In this document: piece by piece, positions 1 to 7,140 of the stretch
Numbering within the stretch: the first letter of the stretch is position 1
How the letters are laid out: each line of letters starts with the position of its first letter
Origin: CAYWHE01 sp964458125
GTDB lineage: Bacteria; Bacteroidota; Bacteroidia; AKYH767-A; OLB10
Reading direction: 5' to 3'
Assembly: GCA_964458125.1 (NCBI GenBank)
Contig: CAYWHE010000018.1
Coordinates: 1-30,741 of the forward strand
Length of the DNA stretch: 30,741 bases
Position numbers and translations under genes: made by a program
Notes under the pieces: generated by a model
Databases searched by the model: none
What the model saw: the letters and a program-made list of their open reading frames with translations, nothing else
Told to the model about the DNA's origin: nothing

Positions 1-81
1 TGCGTTGGCTTGTGCGGTTGCGGCAAAAGCAAATGTGCCACTTGTGCGTTGGCAAAAGCAATTCAAATTTTTTTTGTGCGG
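1..81. repeat. Imperfect direct repeats at left edge
   Basis: The core TGCGTTGGC occurs at 1-9 and again at 45-53. A longer unit that starts TTGTGCG and ends GCAAAAGCAA occurs at 10-32 and 42-61, with small internal differences, and TTGTGCGG returns at about 74-81. GGCA and TGCC inside the first unit could form a short stem. The repeats lie downstream of the recombinase gene and are cut by the window edge, so their full extent is unknown. They could be recombination-site or gene-cassette boundary repeats; that reading is inference. The rest of 82-238 is AT-rich with no gene that I can support. Confidence 0.5.
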
Positions 82-238
82 TGGGGGTGTTTTAATTTTT
101 TTTTGAAGTGTTTGCCTGTTCATTAGAAGCGGTGTCAAGTCAGTTTTTTGTCTTTAAAAATGTTCATTCAATGCCGGTCACTTCAATGTTAGCAGGTCGC
201 CAATAGCATTGCAGGTAACTTATTTATTCCCGCTAAAT

Positions 239-279
239 TATATCGTATAACCAACCAATTTTTGGGGCTAACCGATATA
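239..279. repeat. Inverted repeat downstream of recombinase
   Basis: TATATCG at 239-245 is the exact reverse complement of CGATATA at 273-279. Inside it, CCAA (255-258) and TTGG (262-265) form a second small stem with a three-base loop. The structure starts about 30 bases past the recombinase stop. It could be a recombination site, because nested asymmetric stems are typical of folded att sites, or simply a weak transcription end. The sequence alone does not decide. Confidence 0.45.
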
Positions 280-309
280 AATTTCGTTTTTGGTTTTTCA
301 TACTTTTTA

Positions 310-1497
310 CTATAAATCCTCAAATGGACTCCTAATCATACCAATTGATTTGCGGCTTACATGTGTGTAAATTTCCGTTGTACGGCTGCTGTTATGTCCT
401 AATAATTCCTGAATGTATCGAAGATCTGTTCCACTTTCTAATAAATGTGTTGCATAACTATGCCTTAGCCAATGCAAGGTCACCGGCTTCTTTATTCCAG
501 CCCTTTTTGTTGCCTGCTTAATTACCAATTGAAGACTGCGTGCACTGTAAATACCAGCATCCTCTCCTTCAAACAGGTAGGTTACGGGTCTGTAAAGCTT
601 GTAATATTCCCGCAATAAATCAAGTATTTTCTGTCCTATCGGCACAATTCTGTCTTTTCGTCCCTTGGCCTTTTTGATCAAAAGTAAATTTCGCTTGCTG
701 TCAATGTGCTCAGGTAACAGGTTAAGCAACTCACCGCACCTCAATCCGCAGGCGTAAATAAGTGATAACATCGTTCGGTGTTTCAGGTTGCGTGTTCCTT
801 CCAACAGGCATTTTATTTCCTCCAGGCTCAACACATTCGGCAATGTCCTGTCCTTATGCGGCCTCACCAGGTTTTCGATGTTGAGCTGTTTGTGTTCCAG
901 CTTCCTGTAAAATAACTTAACGGCATTTATGATCAGCCGCTGCCAGCTGATGCTTAGCTTTTTCTCATACGTGTACTTTTTAAAAAACTGAATGGTGTCT
1001 TCATCCGTAATTTCATGTGCCTGCTTGGGCCAATGCCTCGTTAAAAATATGGTTAAGCCCTCCGAGTAACTCCGGATTGTGTTTTCACTGTACCGCTGCG
1101 CCTGCAGGAAATCTTTGAACCGCATGATCTCTTCTTCGATGGACCCGGGGTCCTGCTCACGCGCCGCGTAGTCGTGATCACCGGCATCTTTTTGCTGCAC
1201 GGGCCGCTCCGGATTGTTGTCCTGTTTTACCGGGAGGGTATTTCCGGCTTCCGCCTGCCCTCCGCCCTCCGTTTTCGCTAATGCGTCTGCAAGCTGCCGC
1301 AGGCCTTCCCGGTTTATGGGAATATGCCAGGCCTGGAGCGTCTTCGACCAGCGCCTGCCTGGAACCTGCCTGACCAGCCCGTTGAGGGCATGATTCATTT
1401 TAAAGGTCAGCCTGATCCTTGGTTCTCCCTGGTACACCATGCGCTCCGGCGTGATGCCGTGAGCAAGCAGGATTTCGTGAATTTTTTTTCCTTCCAT
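310..1497 (-). CDS. Tyrosine recombinase / integrase (XerC/D- and IntI-like)
   Basis: A DNA strand-exchange enzyme of the tyrosine recombinase family. With the start at 1497 the protein has 395 residues. Residues ~1-75 form a small N-terminal domain of the kind common in Bacteroidota integrases (motif PGRRWSKT). A polar, low-complexity linker (~77-120) follows, then a SAM-like core-binding domain (~120-210) and the catalytic domain. The catalytic set is complete: R253, K278, H342, R345, H368 and nucleophile Y377. The C-terminal tail RSPFEDL resembles the tails of integron integrases and their Bacteroidota relatives, but the extra segment that defines IntI between the K and HxxR motifs is not apparent. 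A longer reading with a hydrophobic 24-residue lead (start 1569) exists; I prefer 1497, where the conserved domain begins after an AT-rich leader. The 3' two thirds of the gene are AT-rich and the 5' third is GC-rich. Repeats flank both ends. The family call is sure; the substrate sites are unknown. Confidence 0.9.
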   Translation of the reverse strand: MEGKKIHEILLAHGITPERMVYQGEPRIRLTFKMNHALNGLVRQVPGRRWSKTLQAWHIPINREGLRQLADALAKTEGGGQAEAGNTLPVKQDNNPERPVQQKDAGDHDYAAREQDPGSIEEEIMRFKDFLQAQRYSENTIRSYSEGLTIFLTRHWPKQAHEITDEDTIQFFKKYTYEKKLSISWQRLIINAVKLFYRKLEHKQLNIENLVRPHKDRTLPNVLSLEEIKCLLEGTRNLKHRTMLSLIYACGLRCGELLNLLPEHIDSKRNLLLIKKAKGRKDRIVPIGQKILDLLREYYKLYRPVTYLFEGEDAGIYSARSLQLVIKQATKRAGIKKPVTLHWLRHSYATHLLESGTDLRYIQELLGHNSSRTTEIYTHVSRKSIGMIRSPFEDL

Positions 1498-1609
1498 GAT
1501 TAAAAAATTTGAGGCAGCCGCATAAAAAAGAACCGCCGGGACGGCAAATATAAAAAAAAGCAAGCTCATATCCGCCGTACTTATTAAATGCTATACAACC
1601 GGATGCGGT

Positions 1610-1625
1610 GCCGGTTTGAACCGGC
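1610..1625. repeat. 16-base near-perfect palindrome upstream of recombinase
   Basis: GCCGGTT at 1610-1616 and AACCGGC at 1619-1625 are exact reverse complements around a two-base centre. It lies 113 bases upstream of the preferred recombinase start, where an operator or an attI-like site would be expected. The function is inferred from position only. Confidence 0.5.
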
Positions 1626-1631
1626 GGTCAG

Positions 1632-1670
1632 GGTCCGGCGAAATACGGGCCACCTCCGGTCATACGGACC
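1632..1670. repeat. GGTCCG / CGGACC inverted repeat
   Basis: GGTCCG (1632-1637) and CGGACC (1665-1670) are perfect inverted repeats 27 bases apart. A nested TCCG (1655-1658) can alternatively pair with CGGA (1665-1668). It belongs to the same cluster as the 1610-1625 palindrome, which suggests a binding or recombination site for the neighbouring recombinase. Confidence 0.4.
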
Positions 1671-1961
1671 AGCATGAACCTGCCGGCGTATTCCGGTTTT
1701 AACAGTCTATGGCAGGCACAGGCGTTTACAGGCTAAACCCGACAGGAAGGAGCCGGGCGGGGCTGCGCAAAGGAAGCGACTGCATGGCGGGACGGGTGTG
1801 GCGATGAAACACGGCGGGTTGTTTTCCAAACCCGTATGGTGGACGGGTTGGTATCCTACGCCCCCCCTCGCGACCATGGACAATAGCCGGGCTAAACTGC
1901 CTATTGCAGGCAGCGGAATCCTCCGTCAAACTTCCAGGGTAATTCATTTCACTATATTCCT

Positions 1962-1969
1962 TACCTTCG
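1962..1969 (+). promoter_or_regulatory. Candidate -7 box for hpt-adk
   Basis: TACCTTCG fits the Bacteroidota -7 consensus TAnnTTTG with one change. It ends 15 bases before the hpt ATG. I see no clear -33 TTTG at the usual spacing. Confidence 0.45.
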
Positions 1970-1984
1970 CCACCCTTAATCCAC

Positions 1985-2557
1985 ATGCAATCAACATCGC
2001 TTATGGCAGAAACAGTCCGCATCCGGGACAAGGCGTTTCGCATCATGATCACCGAGGAACGGATTGCAGCGCGCGTGCGGGAGATTGCCGGTCAGATCAA
2101 CGCCGATTATGCCGGCAAAACGCCCGTTTTCCTGGGCGTACTGAACGGGGCCTTCCTTTTCCTGGCGGATTTGTTCCGGCAGGTGACCCTGGAATGTGAA
2201 CTGTCGTTTATCCGGGTTTCATCCTACAGCGGAACCAGCTCCACCGGGCATATCAAAAGCCTGATCGGCCTGAATGAAAACCTGCAGGGACGCGACATCA
2301 TTATCGTGGAAGATATCGTGGATACGGGCGACACCATGCAATACCTGCTCGGAGAACTGAACAAGCTACACCCGGCATCCATCCGCATCGCCACCGCCGT
2401 TTTTAAACCCGCTGCCCTGCGTCAGCCGGTCAAACCTGACTATGTGGGCTTTGAGGTACCGCCTGCCTTCATTGTGGGTTATGGACTGGATTATGACGGA
2501 CTTGGCCGGAACCTGCCCCATATCTATGTACTTCATGAACCACCTGCTCATCCCTGA
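1985..2557 (+). CDS. hpt: Hypoxanthine phosphoribosyltransferase
   Basis: A cytosolic purine-salvage enzyme that joins hypoxanthine or guanine to PRPP, giving IMP or GMP. The 190-residue protein has the PRPP-binding signature VEDIVDTGDTM at about 108-118, preceded by hydrophobic strand residues, and the GVLNGAF segment (51-57) typical of the family. Length is normal. An internal ATG at 2003 (residue 7) is an alternative start; the first ATG is kept because it follows a promoter-like box closely. adk starts nine bases after the stop, so the two are almost certainly co-transcribed. The order hpt-adk-obgE recurs in Bacteroidota genomes, which supports both the assignment and a chromosomal origin for this part of the window. 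Confidence 0.93.
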   Translation: MQSTSLMAETVRIRDKAFRIMITEERIAARVREIAGQINADYAGKTPVFLGVLNGAFLFLADLFRQVTLECELSFIRVSSYSGTSSTGHIKSLIGLNENLQGRDIIIVEDIVDTGDTMQYLLGELNKLHPASIRIATAVFKPAALRQPVKPDYVGFEVPPAFIVGYGLDYDGLGRNLPHIYVLHEPPAHP

Positions 2558-2566
2558 ATTTATTTT

Positions 2567-3145
2567 ATGCTGAACATTATACTCTTTGGACCTCCGGGCG
2601 CCGGAAAAGGCACGCAAAGCGAAGGCCTGACCAAAAAATACGGACTCGTGCACCTCTCCACGGGCGATATCCTGCGCAATGAAATTGCCAACGGTACTTC
2701 TTTGGGACTGGAAGCCAAAAAACTAATGGACCAGGGCATACTCGTACCCGATGAAGTGGTCATCGGCATGATCAATTCGAAACTGGAAGCCAACAAACAG
2801 GCTATTGGGTTTATCTTCGACGGATTCCCGCGCACCACGGCACAAGCCGAAGCCCTGGATAAACTGCTGGCCGGTAAAAACGAATCCATCACCGTTATGC
2901 TTTCCATCGAAGTGGAATACGATGAACTGGTGAAACGCATCCTGCACCGGGGTACGCATTCCGGCAGGGCCGATGACAGCGACCCGGTCATCATCGGCAA
3001 ACGGGTGGAAGAATACAATAAAAAAACAGCTCCCCTAAAAGACTATTACCAGGCGCAGGGAAAACTGGAAACGATATTCGGCATCGGATCGGTTGAATCC
3101 ATTTTTGAAAAACTGTGCGAGGCGATTAATGCCAGAACAATTTAA
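2567..3145 (+). CDS. adk: Adenylate kinase
   Basis: Catalyses ATP + AMP to 2 ADP in the cytosol and so sets adenylate energy balance. The P-loop GPPGAGKGTQ lies at about 8-17, the AMP-binding stretch STGDILRNEI at ~32-41 and the FDGFPRT motif at ~85-91. The protein has 192 residues and the LID is short, without the four-cysteine zinc site, so it is the short type of adenylate kinase. It follows hpt by nine bases. A hairpin at 3159-3178 followed by TTTT may end the hpt-adk transcript before obgE. Confidence 0.95.
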   Translation: MLNIILFGPPGAGKGTQSEGLTKKYGLVHLSTGDILRNEIANGTSLGLEAKKLMDQGILVPDEVVIGMINSKLEANKQAIGFIFDGFPRTTAQAEALDKLLAGKNESITVMLSIEVEYDELVKRILHRGTHSGRADDSDPVIIGKRVEEYNKKTAPLKDYYQAQGKLETIFGIGSVESIFEKLCEAINARTI

Positions 3146-3158
3146 CGCAGCATGAAAT

Positions 3159-3184
3159 CAGCTGTTGTAAAACGGCTGTTTTCC
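3159..3184 (+). terminator. Possible intrinsic terminator after adk
   Basis: CAGCTGTT (3159-3166) pairs with AACGGCTG (3171-3178), including one G-T pair, around a GTAA loop, and is followed by TTTT and more pyrimidines. The eight-pair stem is short but well formed, and it sits 14 bases past the adk stop. Confidence 0.5.
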
Positions 3185-3248
3185 TTCCGTGCAATTTCAA
3201 TTTTTTGGGGGAACTTCAGGGCCGGAGAGATTTACCGGTACATAAAAA

Positions 3249-4262
3249 ATGGCAGAGAATAATTTCATTGATTACGTAAAAATATGCTGTCGCAGCGGCG
3301 CCGGCGGTCCCGGATCGGCCCATTTTCACCGGGACAAACTTACGGCCAAGGGAGGACCCGATGGTGGCGACGGGGGAAGAGGCGGTCACATCATCATACG
3401 CGGAAATAAACAGTTATGGACGCTTTTGCATTTGAAATACCGGAAGCATGTGCTGGCCCAACCTGGTAACACCGGTGGCAGCAGTCTGAAAACAGGCGCT
3501 GAAGGAAAAGATGAAATTCTTGAAGTGCCCCTGGGTACCATCGTGAAGGATTTTGATTCCAATGAGGTTCAGTTTGAAATTGAACAAGACGGACAGGAGT
3601 TCATCCTTGTACCCGGAGGAAGGGGAGGCAAGGGAAATAACTTTTTTAAATCATCCACTTTCCAGACTCCCCGTTTTGCCCAGCCCGGAGAGCCTGGCCG
3701 GGAAGAATGGAAAATACTGGAGCTGAAGCTGATGGCCGATGTGGGCCTGGTGGGATTCCCCAATGCCGGTAAATCCACGCTGCTTTCCGTGGTGTCGGCT
3801 GCCAAACCCGAAATCGCCAACTATCCCTTTACCACTCTTGTTCCGAATCTGGGCATGGTGTATTACCGCGACAACAGATCATTTGTGATGGCCGACATTC
3901 CAGGCATCATCGAAGGTGCGCATGCCGGCAAGGGCCTTGGCCTGAGGTTCCTGAGGCATATTGAACGGAATTCCGTCCTGCTGTTCATGATACCGGCCGA
4001 TGCAAAAAACATCAAGGAAGAATATAAAATTCTGAAAAAAGAATTATCATTGCACAACCCCGAACTGCTGGATAAAAAGCGAATGATTGCCGTTACCAAA
4101 GCAGACCTCCTGGATGCGGAACTGATGAAAGAAATGAAAAAAGAATTCCCGCGGGATAACATGCAGGATGGAAAAAAAGTGCCCTGTATGTTTATATCTT
4201 CCGCCACCCATTTTCAAATTGATGGATTGAAGGACGCCTTGTGGGAACTGTTGAATGATTAA
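3249..4262 (+). CDS. obgE: Obg family GTPase
   Basis: An essential GTPase that associates with the large ribosomal subunit and acts in ribosome assembly and stress control. Residues 1-157 form the glycine-rich Obg fold with its GGxGG-type repeats (GGPDGGDGGRGG at 35-46). The G domain follows: G1 GFPNAGKS (169-176), G3 DIPG (216-219), G4 TKAD (283-286) in place of the usual NKxD, and G5 SSA (317-319). At 337 residues it lacks the C-terminal OCT extension of some Gram-positive homologues. No clear -7 box was seen in the 103 bases upstream; read-through from adk remains possible despite the hairpin there. The PAP2 gene starts 11 bases after the stop. Confidence 0.95.
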   Translation: MAENNFIDYVKICCRSGAGGPGSAHFHRDKLTAKGGPDGGDGGRGGHIIIRGNKQLWTLLHLKYRKHVLAQPGNTGGSSLKTGAEGKDEILEVPLGTIVKDFDSNEVQFEIEQDGQEFILVPGGRGGKGNNFFKSSTFQTPRFAQPGEPGREEWKILELKLMADVGLVGFPNAGKSTLLSVVSAAKPEIANYPFTTLVPNLGMVYYRDNRSFVMADIPGIIEGAHAGKGLGLRFLRHIERNSVLLFMIPADAKNIKEEYKILKKELSLHNPELLDKKRMIAVTKADLLDAELMKEMKKEFPRDNMQDGKKVPCMFISSATHFQIDGLKDALWELLND

Positions 4263-4273
4263 CACCACCGTGC

Positions 4274-4855
4274 ATGTTTGAAAGCCTGACCACCCTGGAC
4301 CGGAGCCTGTTACTTTTCATTAACGGACACCATAATGATTTCTTTGACGTGCTGATGTACTGGATCTCCAACCGCCTGATCTGGATTCCTTTTTACATCG
4401 TGATAGCCCTGCTCCTGCTGAAAGTCTACAACAAACAATTCTTTTTTATGATCTTTTTTATCGGCATCCTGATTGCCATCAGCGACCAGGCTTCCGTGCT
4501 GGTGAAGGATTTCGTTCAAAGGCCCCGGCCCTGTCACGAAGCCAGTCTGCTGGGCATTCTGCATGTGGTGAGGAATCAGTGCGGAGGACCTTATGGTTTT
4601 ATATCCTCCCATGCCTCCAATTGCTTTGCCCTGGTCACCTTTTTGTTCCTGGCCTGCAATGCCCGGGTGAAATGGCTAAAATTTGTCATGATGCCATGGG
4701 CCATCCTTGTTTCCTACAGCCGCATTTACCTGGGTATCCATTATCCCCTTGATATCATCGGGGGCTGGCTGCTGGGCATCGTGGCCGGTATCCTGATTTA
4801 TTATTTTTACATCATCGTGGCGCAGAGCAAAAGAGGACCACTGAAGTTTCATTAA
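4274..4855 (+). CDS. PAP2-family membrane phosphatase
   Basis: A membrane-embedded acid phosphatase of the PAP2 family, which removes phosphate from lipid or isoprenoid carriers such as undecaprenyl pyrophosphate, phosphatidate or lipid A. All three signature motifs are visible in the 193 residues: K78-x6-R85-P86, S111-S112-H113, and S149-R150-x5-H156-x3-D160. There are about five or six hydrophobic segments (near 37-52, 56-72, 117-127, 137-147 and 160-182). The middle motif reads SSH where PSGH is usual. The substrate cannot be told from sequence; undecaprenyl pyrophosphate recycling or lipid A dephosphorylation are the likely options. It lies 11 bases after obgE and 10 before crcB, so the three probably share a transcript. 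Confidence 0.85.
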   Translation: MFESLTTLDRSLLLFINGHHNDFFDVLMYWISNRLIWIPFYIVIALLLLKVYNKQFFFMIFFIGILIAISDQASVLVKDFVQRPRPCHEASLLGILHVVRNQCGGPYGFISSHASNCFALVTFLFLACNARVKWLKFVMMPWAILVSYSRIYLGIHYPLDIIGGWLLGIVAGILIYYFYIIVAQSKRGPLKFH

Positions 4856-4865
4856 CAAACCTGGC

Positions 4866-5231
4866 ATGCATTACATTTGGATCTTTATCGGCGGCGGTTT
4901 GGGCAGTATGGCCCGGTTTGAACTCGGGCAACGCATCGCACGCTACACAGGAGCTGCTTTTCCTTTCGCCACCCTTGGCGTCAACATCCTGAGTTGTTTT
5001 ATCCTTGGCATACTCATGCAGGTTTTTGCCGGCAAAGGCGTCCTCGATCAGACCGCCAGGCTGTTGCTGGCCGTGGGTTTTTGCGGAGGATTCAGCACCT
5101 TTTCCACCTTTACGTGGGAAGGATTTGAACTGATTAAATCAGGTCAGTATGTATATGCCGGCGCTTATGTTTTGCTCAGCGTGCTGATATGTTTTTTGGG
5201 TTTCTGGGCCGGATGGACGGTTGCCCGCTAA
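4866..5231 (+). CDS. crcB: Fluoride ion channel CrcB/FluC
   Basis: A small inner-membrane channel that exports fluoride and protects enzymes from it; members work as antiparallel dimers. The 121-residue protein has four hydrophobic segments (about 3-16, 33-53, 64-77 and 96-119), the family motif GFCGGFSTFSTF (71-82) with the phenylalanines and polar residues that line the fluoride path, and the conserved asparagine N40. Length matches single-domain Fluc proteins. Only one copy is present, as expected for a homodimer. The gene lacks a leader of its own and I see no fluoride riboswitch; it is probably read through from the PAP2 gene. Confidence 0.92.
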   Translation: MHYIWIFIGGGLGSMARFELGQRIARYTGAAFPFATLGVNILSCFILGILMQVFAGKGVLDQTARLLLAVGFCGGFSTFSTFTWEGFELIKSGQYVYAGAYVLLSVLICFLGFWAGWTVAR

Positions 5232-5333
5232 AATTAAATCGGCTTCCGTTTCTCCGAATCCATGCATTTTCGATTAAACGGATTTTTTTCCGGATAACTT
5301 ACCTGTTTTTCCAGCCGTTATTCAAATTCTGTT

Positions 5334-5341
5334 TATCTTTC
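5334..5341 (+). promoter_or_regulatory. Candidate -7 box for the PafA-like gene
   Basis: TATCTTTC matches TAnnTTTG except for the last base and lies 29 bases before the ATG. A run of T at 5304-5310 is near the place of the -33 element. Confidence 0.45.
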
Positions 5342-5370
5342 CAATCCAATAAATTCATTTCCTTCCGTCT

Positions 5371-7020
5371 ATGAAACTTCGAATGCTGATTTTATCGATT
5401 GTCCTGTTCCCACAACTTTCATGGGTATTTTCACAGCCTGCCCGGAAGGTTTCACAGGCTTCTCCCGGCCTGCCCAAACTGGTTGTCGGCATCGTGGTGG
5501 ACCAGATGAAATATGATTATGTTTTCAAATACCGGGATAAGTTCAGCGAAGGAGGGTTTAAGAAACTGATGGATGAAGGCTTTTTCTGCCGGAACGCGCA
5601 GTATAATTATATCCCAACGTATACGGGTCCGGGTCATGCCAGCATTTATACCGGAACCACGCCTGCCGCTCACGGCATCGTGTCCAATGACTGGTACCGC
5701 AAAGCTTTTAACGATTCCCTGTATTGCGTGCAGGACGACAGCGCCAAAACCATTGGCAGCGCCACGGCGGCAGGAAAAATGTCACCAAAAAACCTGCTGA
5801 CCACCACGGTTACCGATGAGCTGCGTTACGGCACCGGCTACCGGAACAAGGTCATCGGCATTGCCCTGAAGGACCGCGGGGCCATACTTCCGGCCGGGCA
5901 CAGCGCCAATGCGGCCTACTGGTATGACGGCCTTAACGGAAACTGGATTTCATCGTCCTGGTATATGCGTGAACTGCCCGTCTGGGTCCGGGATTTTAAT
6001 GCGATGAAAAAATCAGATGCGTATTTGTCCAAACCATGGACCACGCTGTTGCCCCTGGACCAATACACCGAAAGTACCGCTGACCTGGTTGCGTATGAAG
6101 AACCTTTTTTCGGTGAAACATCACCCGTTTTCCCTCACGATTTTCCAAAAATCAAGCAGGGCAATTACGAACTGGTCCGGAGAAGTCCATGGGGAAACAG
6201 CATCACCAAAGATTTTGCACTGGCCGCCCTGGAGCATGAAAACCTGGGGAAAGGCCCGTATACGGATTTTCTCGCCGTTTCCTTTTCGTCCACCGATTAT
6301 GTCGGACACCAGTTCGGCTGTGATGCCGTGGAAACGGAAGACACCTACCTGCGGCTGGACCGGGACCTGGCCGAATTGTTTTCTTACCTGGAAAAAAACA
6401 TCGGAAAAAACAACTTCCTTGTCTTCCTGACCGCCGATCATGCTGCCATACCGAATGTCCGGTATCTCCGGGATCATCAGGTCCCGGCAGGACCATTGCC
6501 CATCCAGGCCATTATGGATTCGGTCCGCAAATTCATGCAGCAAACCTATGGTGAGGGAAACTGGATCCTGTGCGTGAACGACAATCAGTTTTATTTCAAT
6601 CATGCCCTGATGAAAGGAAAAAATGTGGATGCCAAGGAGGCCGCTGAAAAAGTCGTCAACAGGTTGCTGCAACTTGATGGTGTGGCCAATGCCCTGACCT
6701 TCGCCACCCTGAACAGTTGTGAATTTCGAAATCCGCCTTTAAGCCTGGTTCAAAACGGATTCAACGCCAAACTTTCCGGTGACGTCATTTTTCTGCCTGA
6801 ACCCGGACTGGTGGACTATAAAATCACCGGCACCACGCATGGTTCTGCCTATCATTACGATACCCATGTGCCCTTATTTTTTTACGGCTGGAAAATACCT
6901 CCGGGTCATTCTTCCGAGCCGGTTTCCATCACCGATATAGCGCCAACGCTAAGCAACTGGCTGAATATTGAATTTCCAAACGGTTGTACGGGAAAGGTGA
7001 TTCCGTTTATCGTGAAGTAA
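5371..7020 (+). CDS. Secreted PafA-like alkaline phosphatase
   Basis: A periplasmic or secreted phosphomonoesterase of the alkaline phosphatase superfamily, most like the phosphate-irrepressible PafA enzymes of Bacteroidota, which free phosphate from many organic esters. An N-terminal signal peptide ends near residue 22 (WVFSQ). The active site looks complete: D44 in VVDQMKYDY, threonine nucleophile T85 in YTGPGHAS, N106, K167 and R169 in LKDRG, D309 and H313 in TDYVGH, D356 and H357 in TADH, and H499 in DTHVP. The K-x-R pair is the hallmark of PafA-type monoesterases. At 549 residues it has the usual length. It follows crcB after 139 bases with its own promoter candidate. No Pho-box-like repeat was noticed. 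Phosphodiesterase activity is the main alternative. Confidence 0.9.
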   Translation: MKLRMLILSIVLFPQLSWVFSQPARKVSQASPGLPKLVVGIVVDQMKYDYVFKYRDKFSEGGFKKLMDEGFFCRNAQYNYIPTYTGPGHASIYTGTTPAAHGIVSNDWYRKAFNDSLYCVQDDSAKTIGSATAAGKMSPKNLLTTTVTDELRYGTGYRNKVIGIALKDRGAILPAGHSANAAYWYDGLNGNWISSSWYMRELPVWVRDFNAMKKSDAYLSKPWTTLLPLDQYTESTADLVAYEEPFFGETSPVFPHDFPKIKQGNYELVRRSPWGNSITKDFALAALEHENLGKGPYTDFLAVSFSSTDYVGHQFGCDAVETEDTYLRLDRDLAELFSYLEKNIGKNNFLVFLTADHAAIPNVRYLRDHQVPAGPLPIQAIMDSVRKFMQQTYGEGNWILCVNDNQFYFNHALMKGKNVDAKEAAEKVVNRLLQLDGVANALTFATLNSCEFRNPPLSLVQNGFNAKLSGDVIFLPEPGLVDYKITGTTHGSAYHYDTHVPLFFYGWKIPPGHSSEPVSITDIAPTLSNWLNIEFPNGCTGKVIPFIVK

Positions 7021-7128
7021 AATTTCCCTTTCAAAACCTCCCGCGAACCACTTTCGTCCTTGACTGCGTTCCCGCAGCGATTCATCCTACGCATCAAAAG
7101 TACCGTCGTGAAATTCCCCGGGATTTGT

Positions 7129-7136
7129 TTAATTTG
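7129..7136 (+). promoter_or_regulatory. Candidate -7 box just before the GT2 gene
   Basis: TTAATTTG matches TAnnTTTG at seven of eight positions and ends four bases before the ATG at 7141. If real, the mRNA would be leaderless or nearly so. It also argues against an upstream GTG start at 7060. Confidence 0.4.
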
Positions 7137-7140
7137 CGCC

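Larger units (their letters stand above)
1498..1984. other. Non-coding gap, rich in inverted repeats
   Basis: This ~490-base gap separates the divergent recombinase and hpt genes. The part from 1598 to 1700 is crowded with CCGG- and CGGA-containing motifs and perfect inverted repeats, listed separately. The part from about 1700 to 1940 is GC-rich and holds open frames on both strands that overlap each other and resemble no family I know, so I treat them as spurious. The hpt promoter candidate lies at the right end. Confidence 0.6.

Noticed and set aside
1726..2199. Overlapping ORFs on both strands before hpt
   Set aside because: They overlap each other and the start of hpt, have no family resemblance and are rich in P, R and G as expected for chance frames in GC-rich sequence.
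5232..5370. Possible separate small ORF (5189-5374) and fluoride riboswitch near crcB
   Set aside because: The ORF overlaps the end of crcB and has low-complexity, F-rich content. I see no riboswitch-like fold before crcB, which begins only 10 bases after the previous gene.
7060..7140. Longer start for the GT2 gene
   Set aside because: The extra 27 residues match nothing in the family and the promoter-like box lies inside them.
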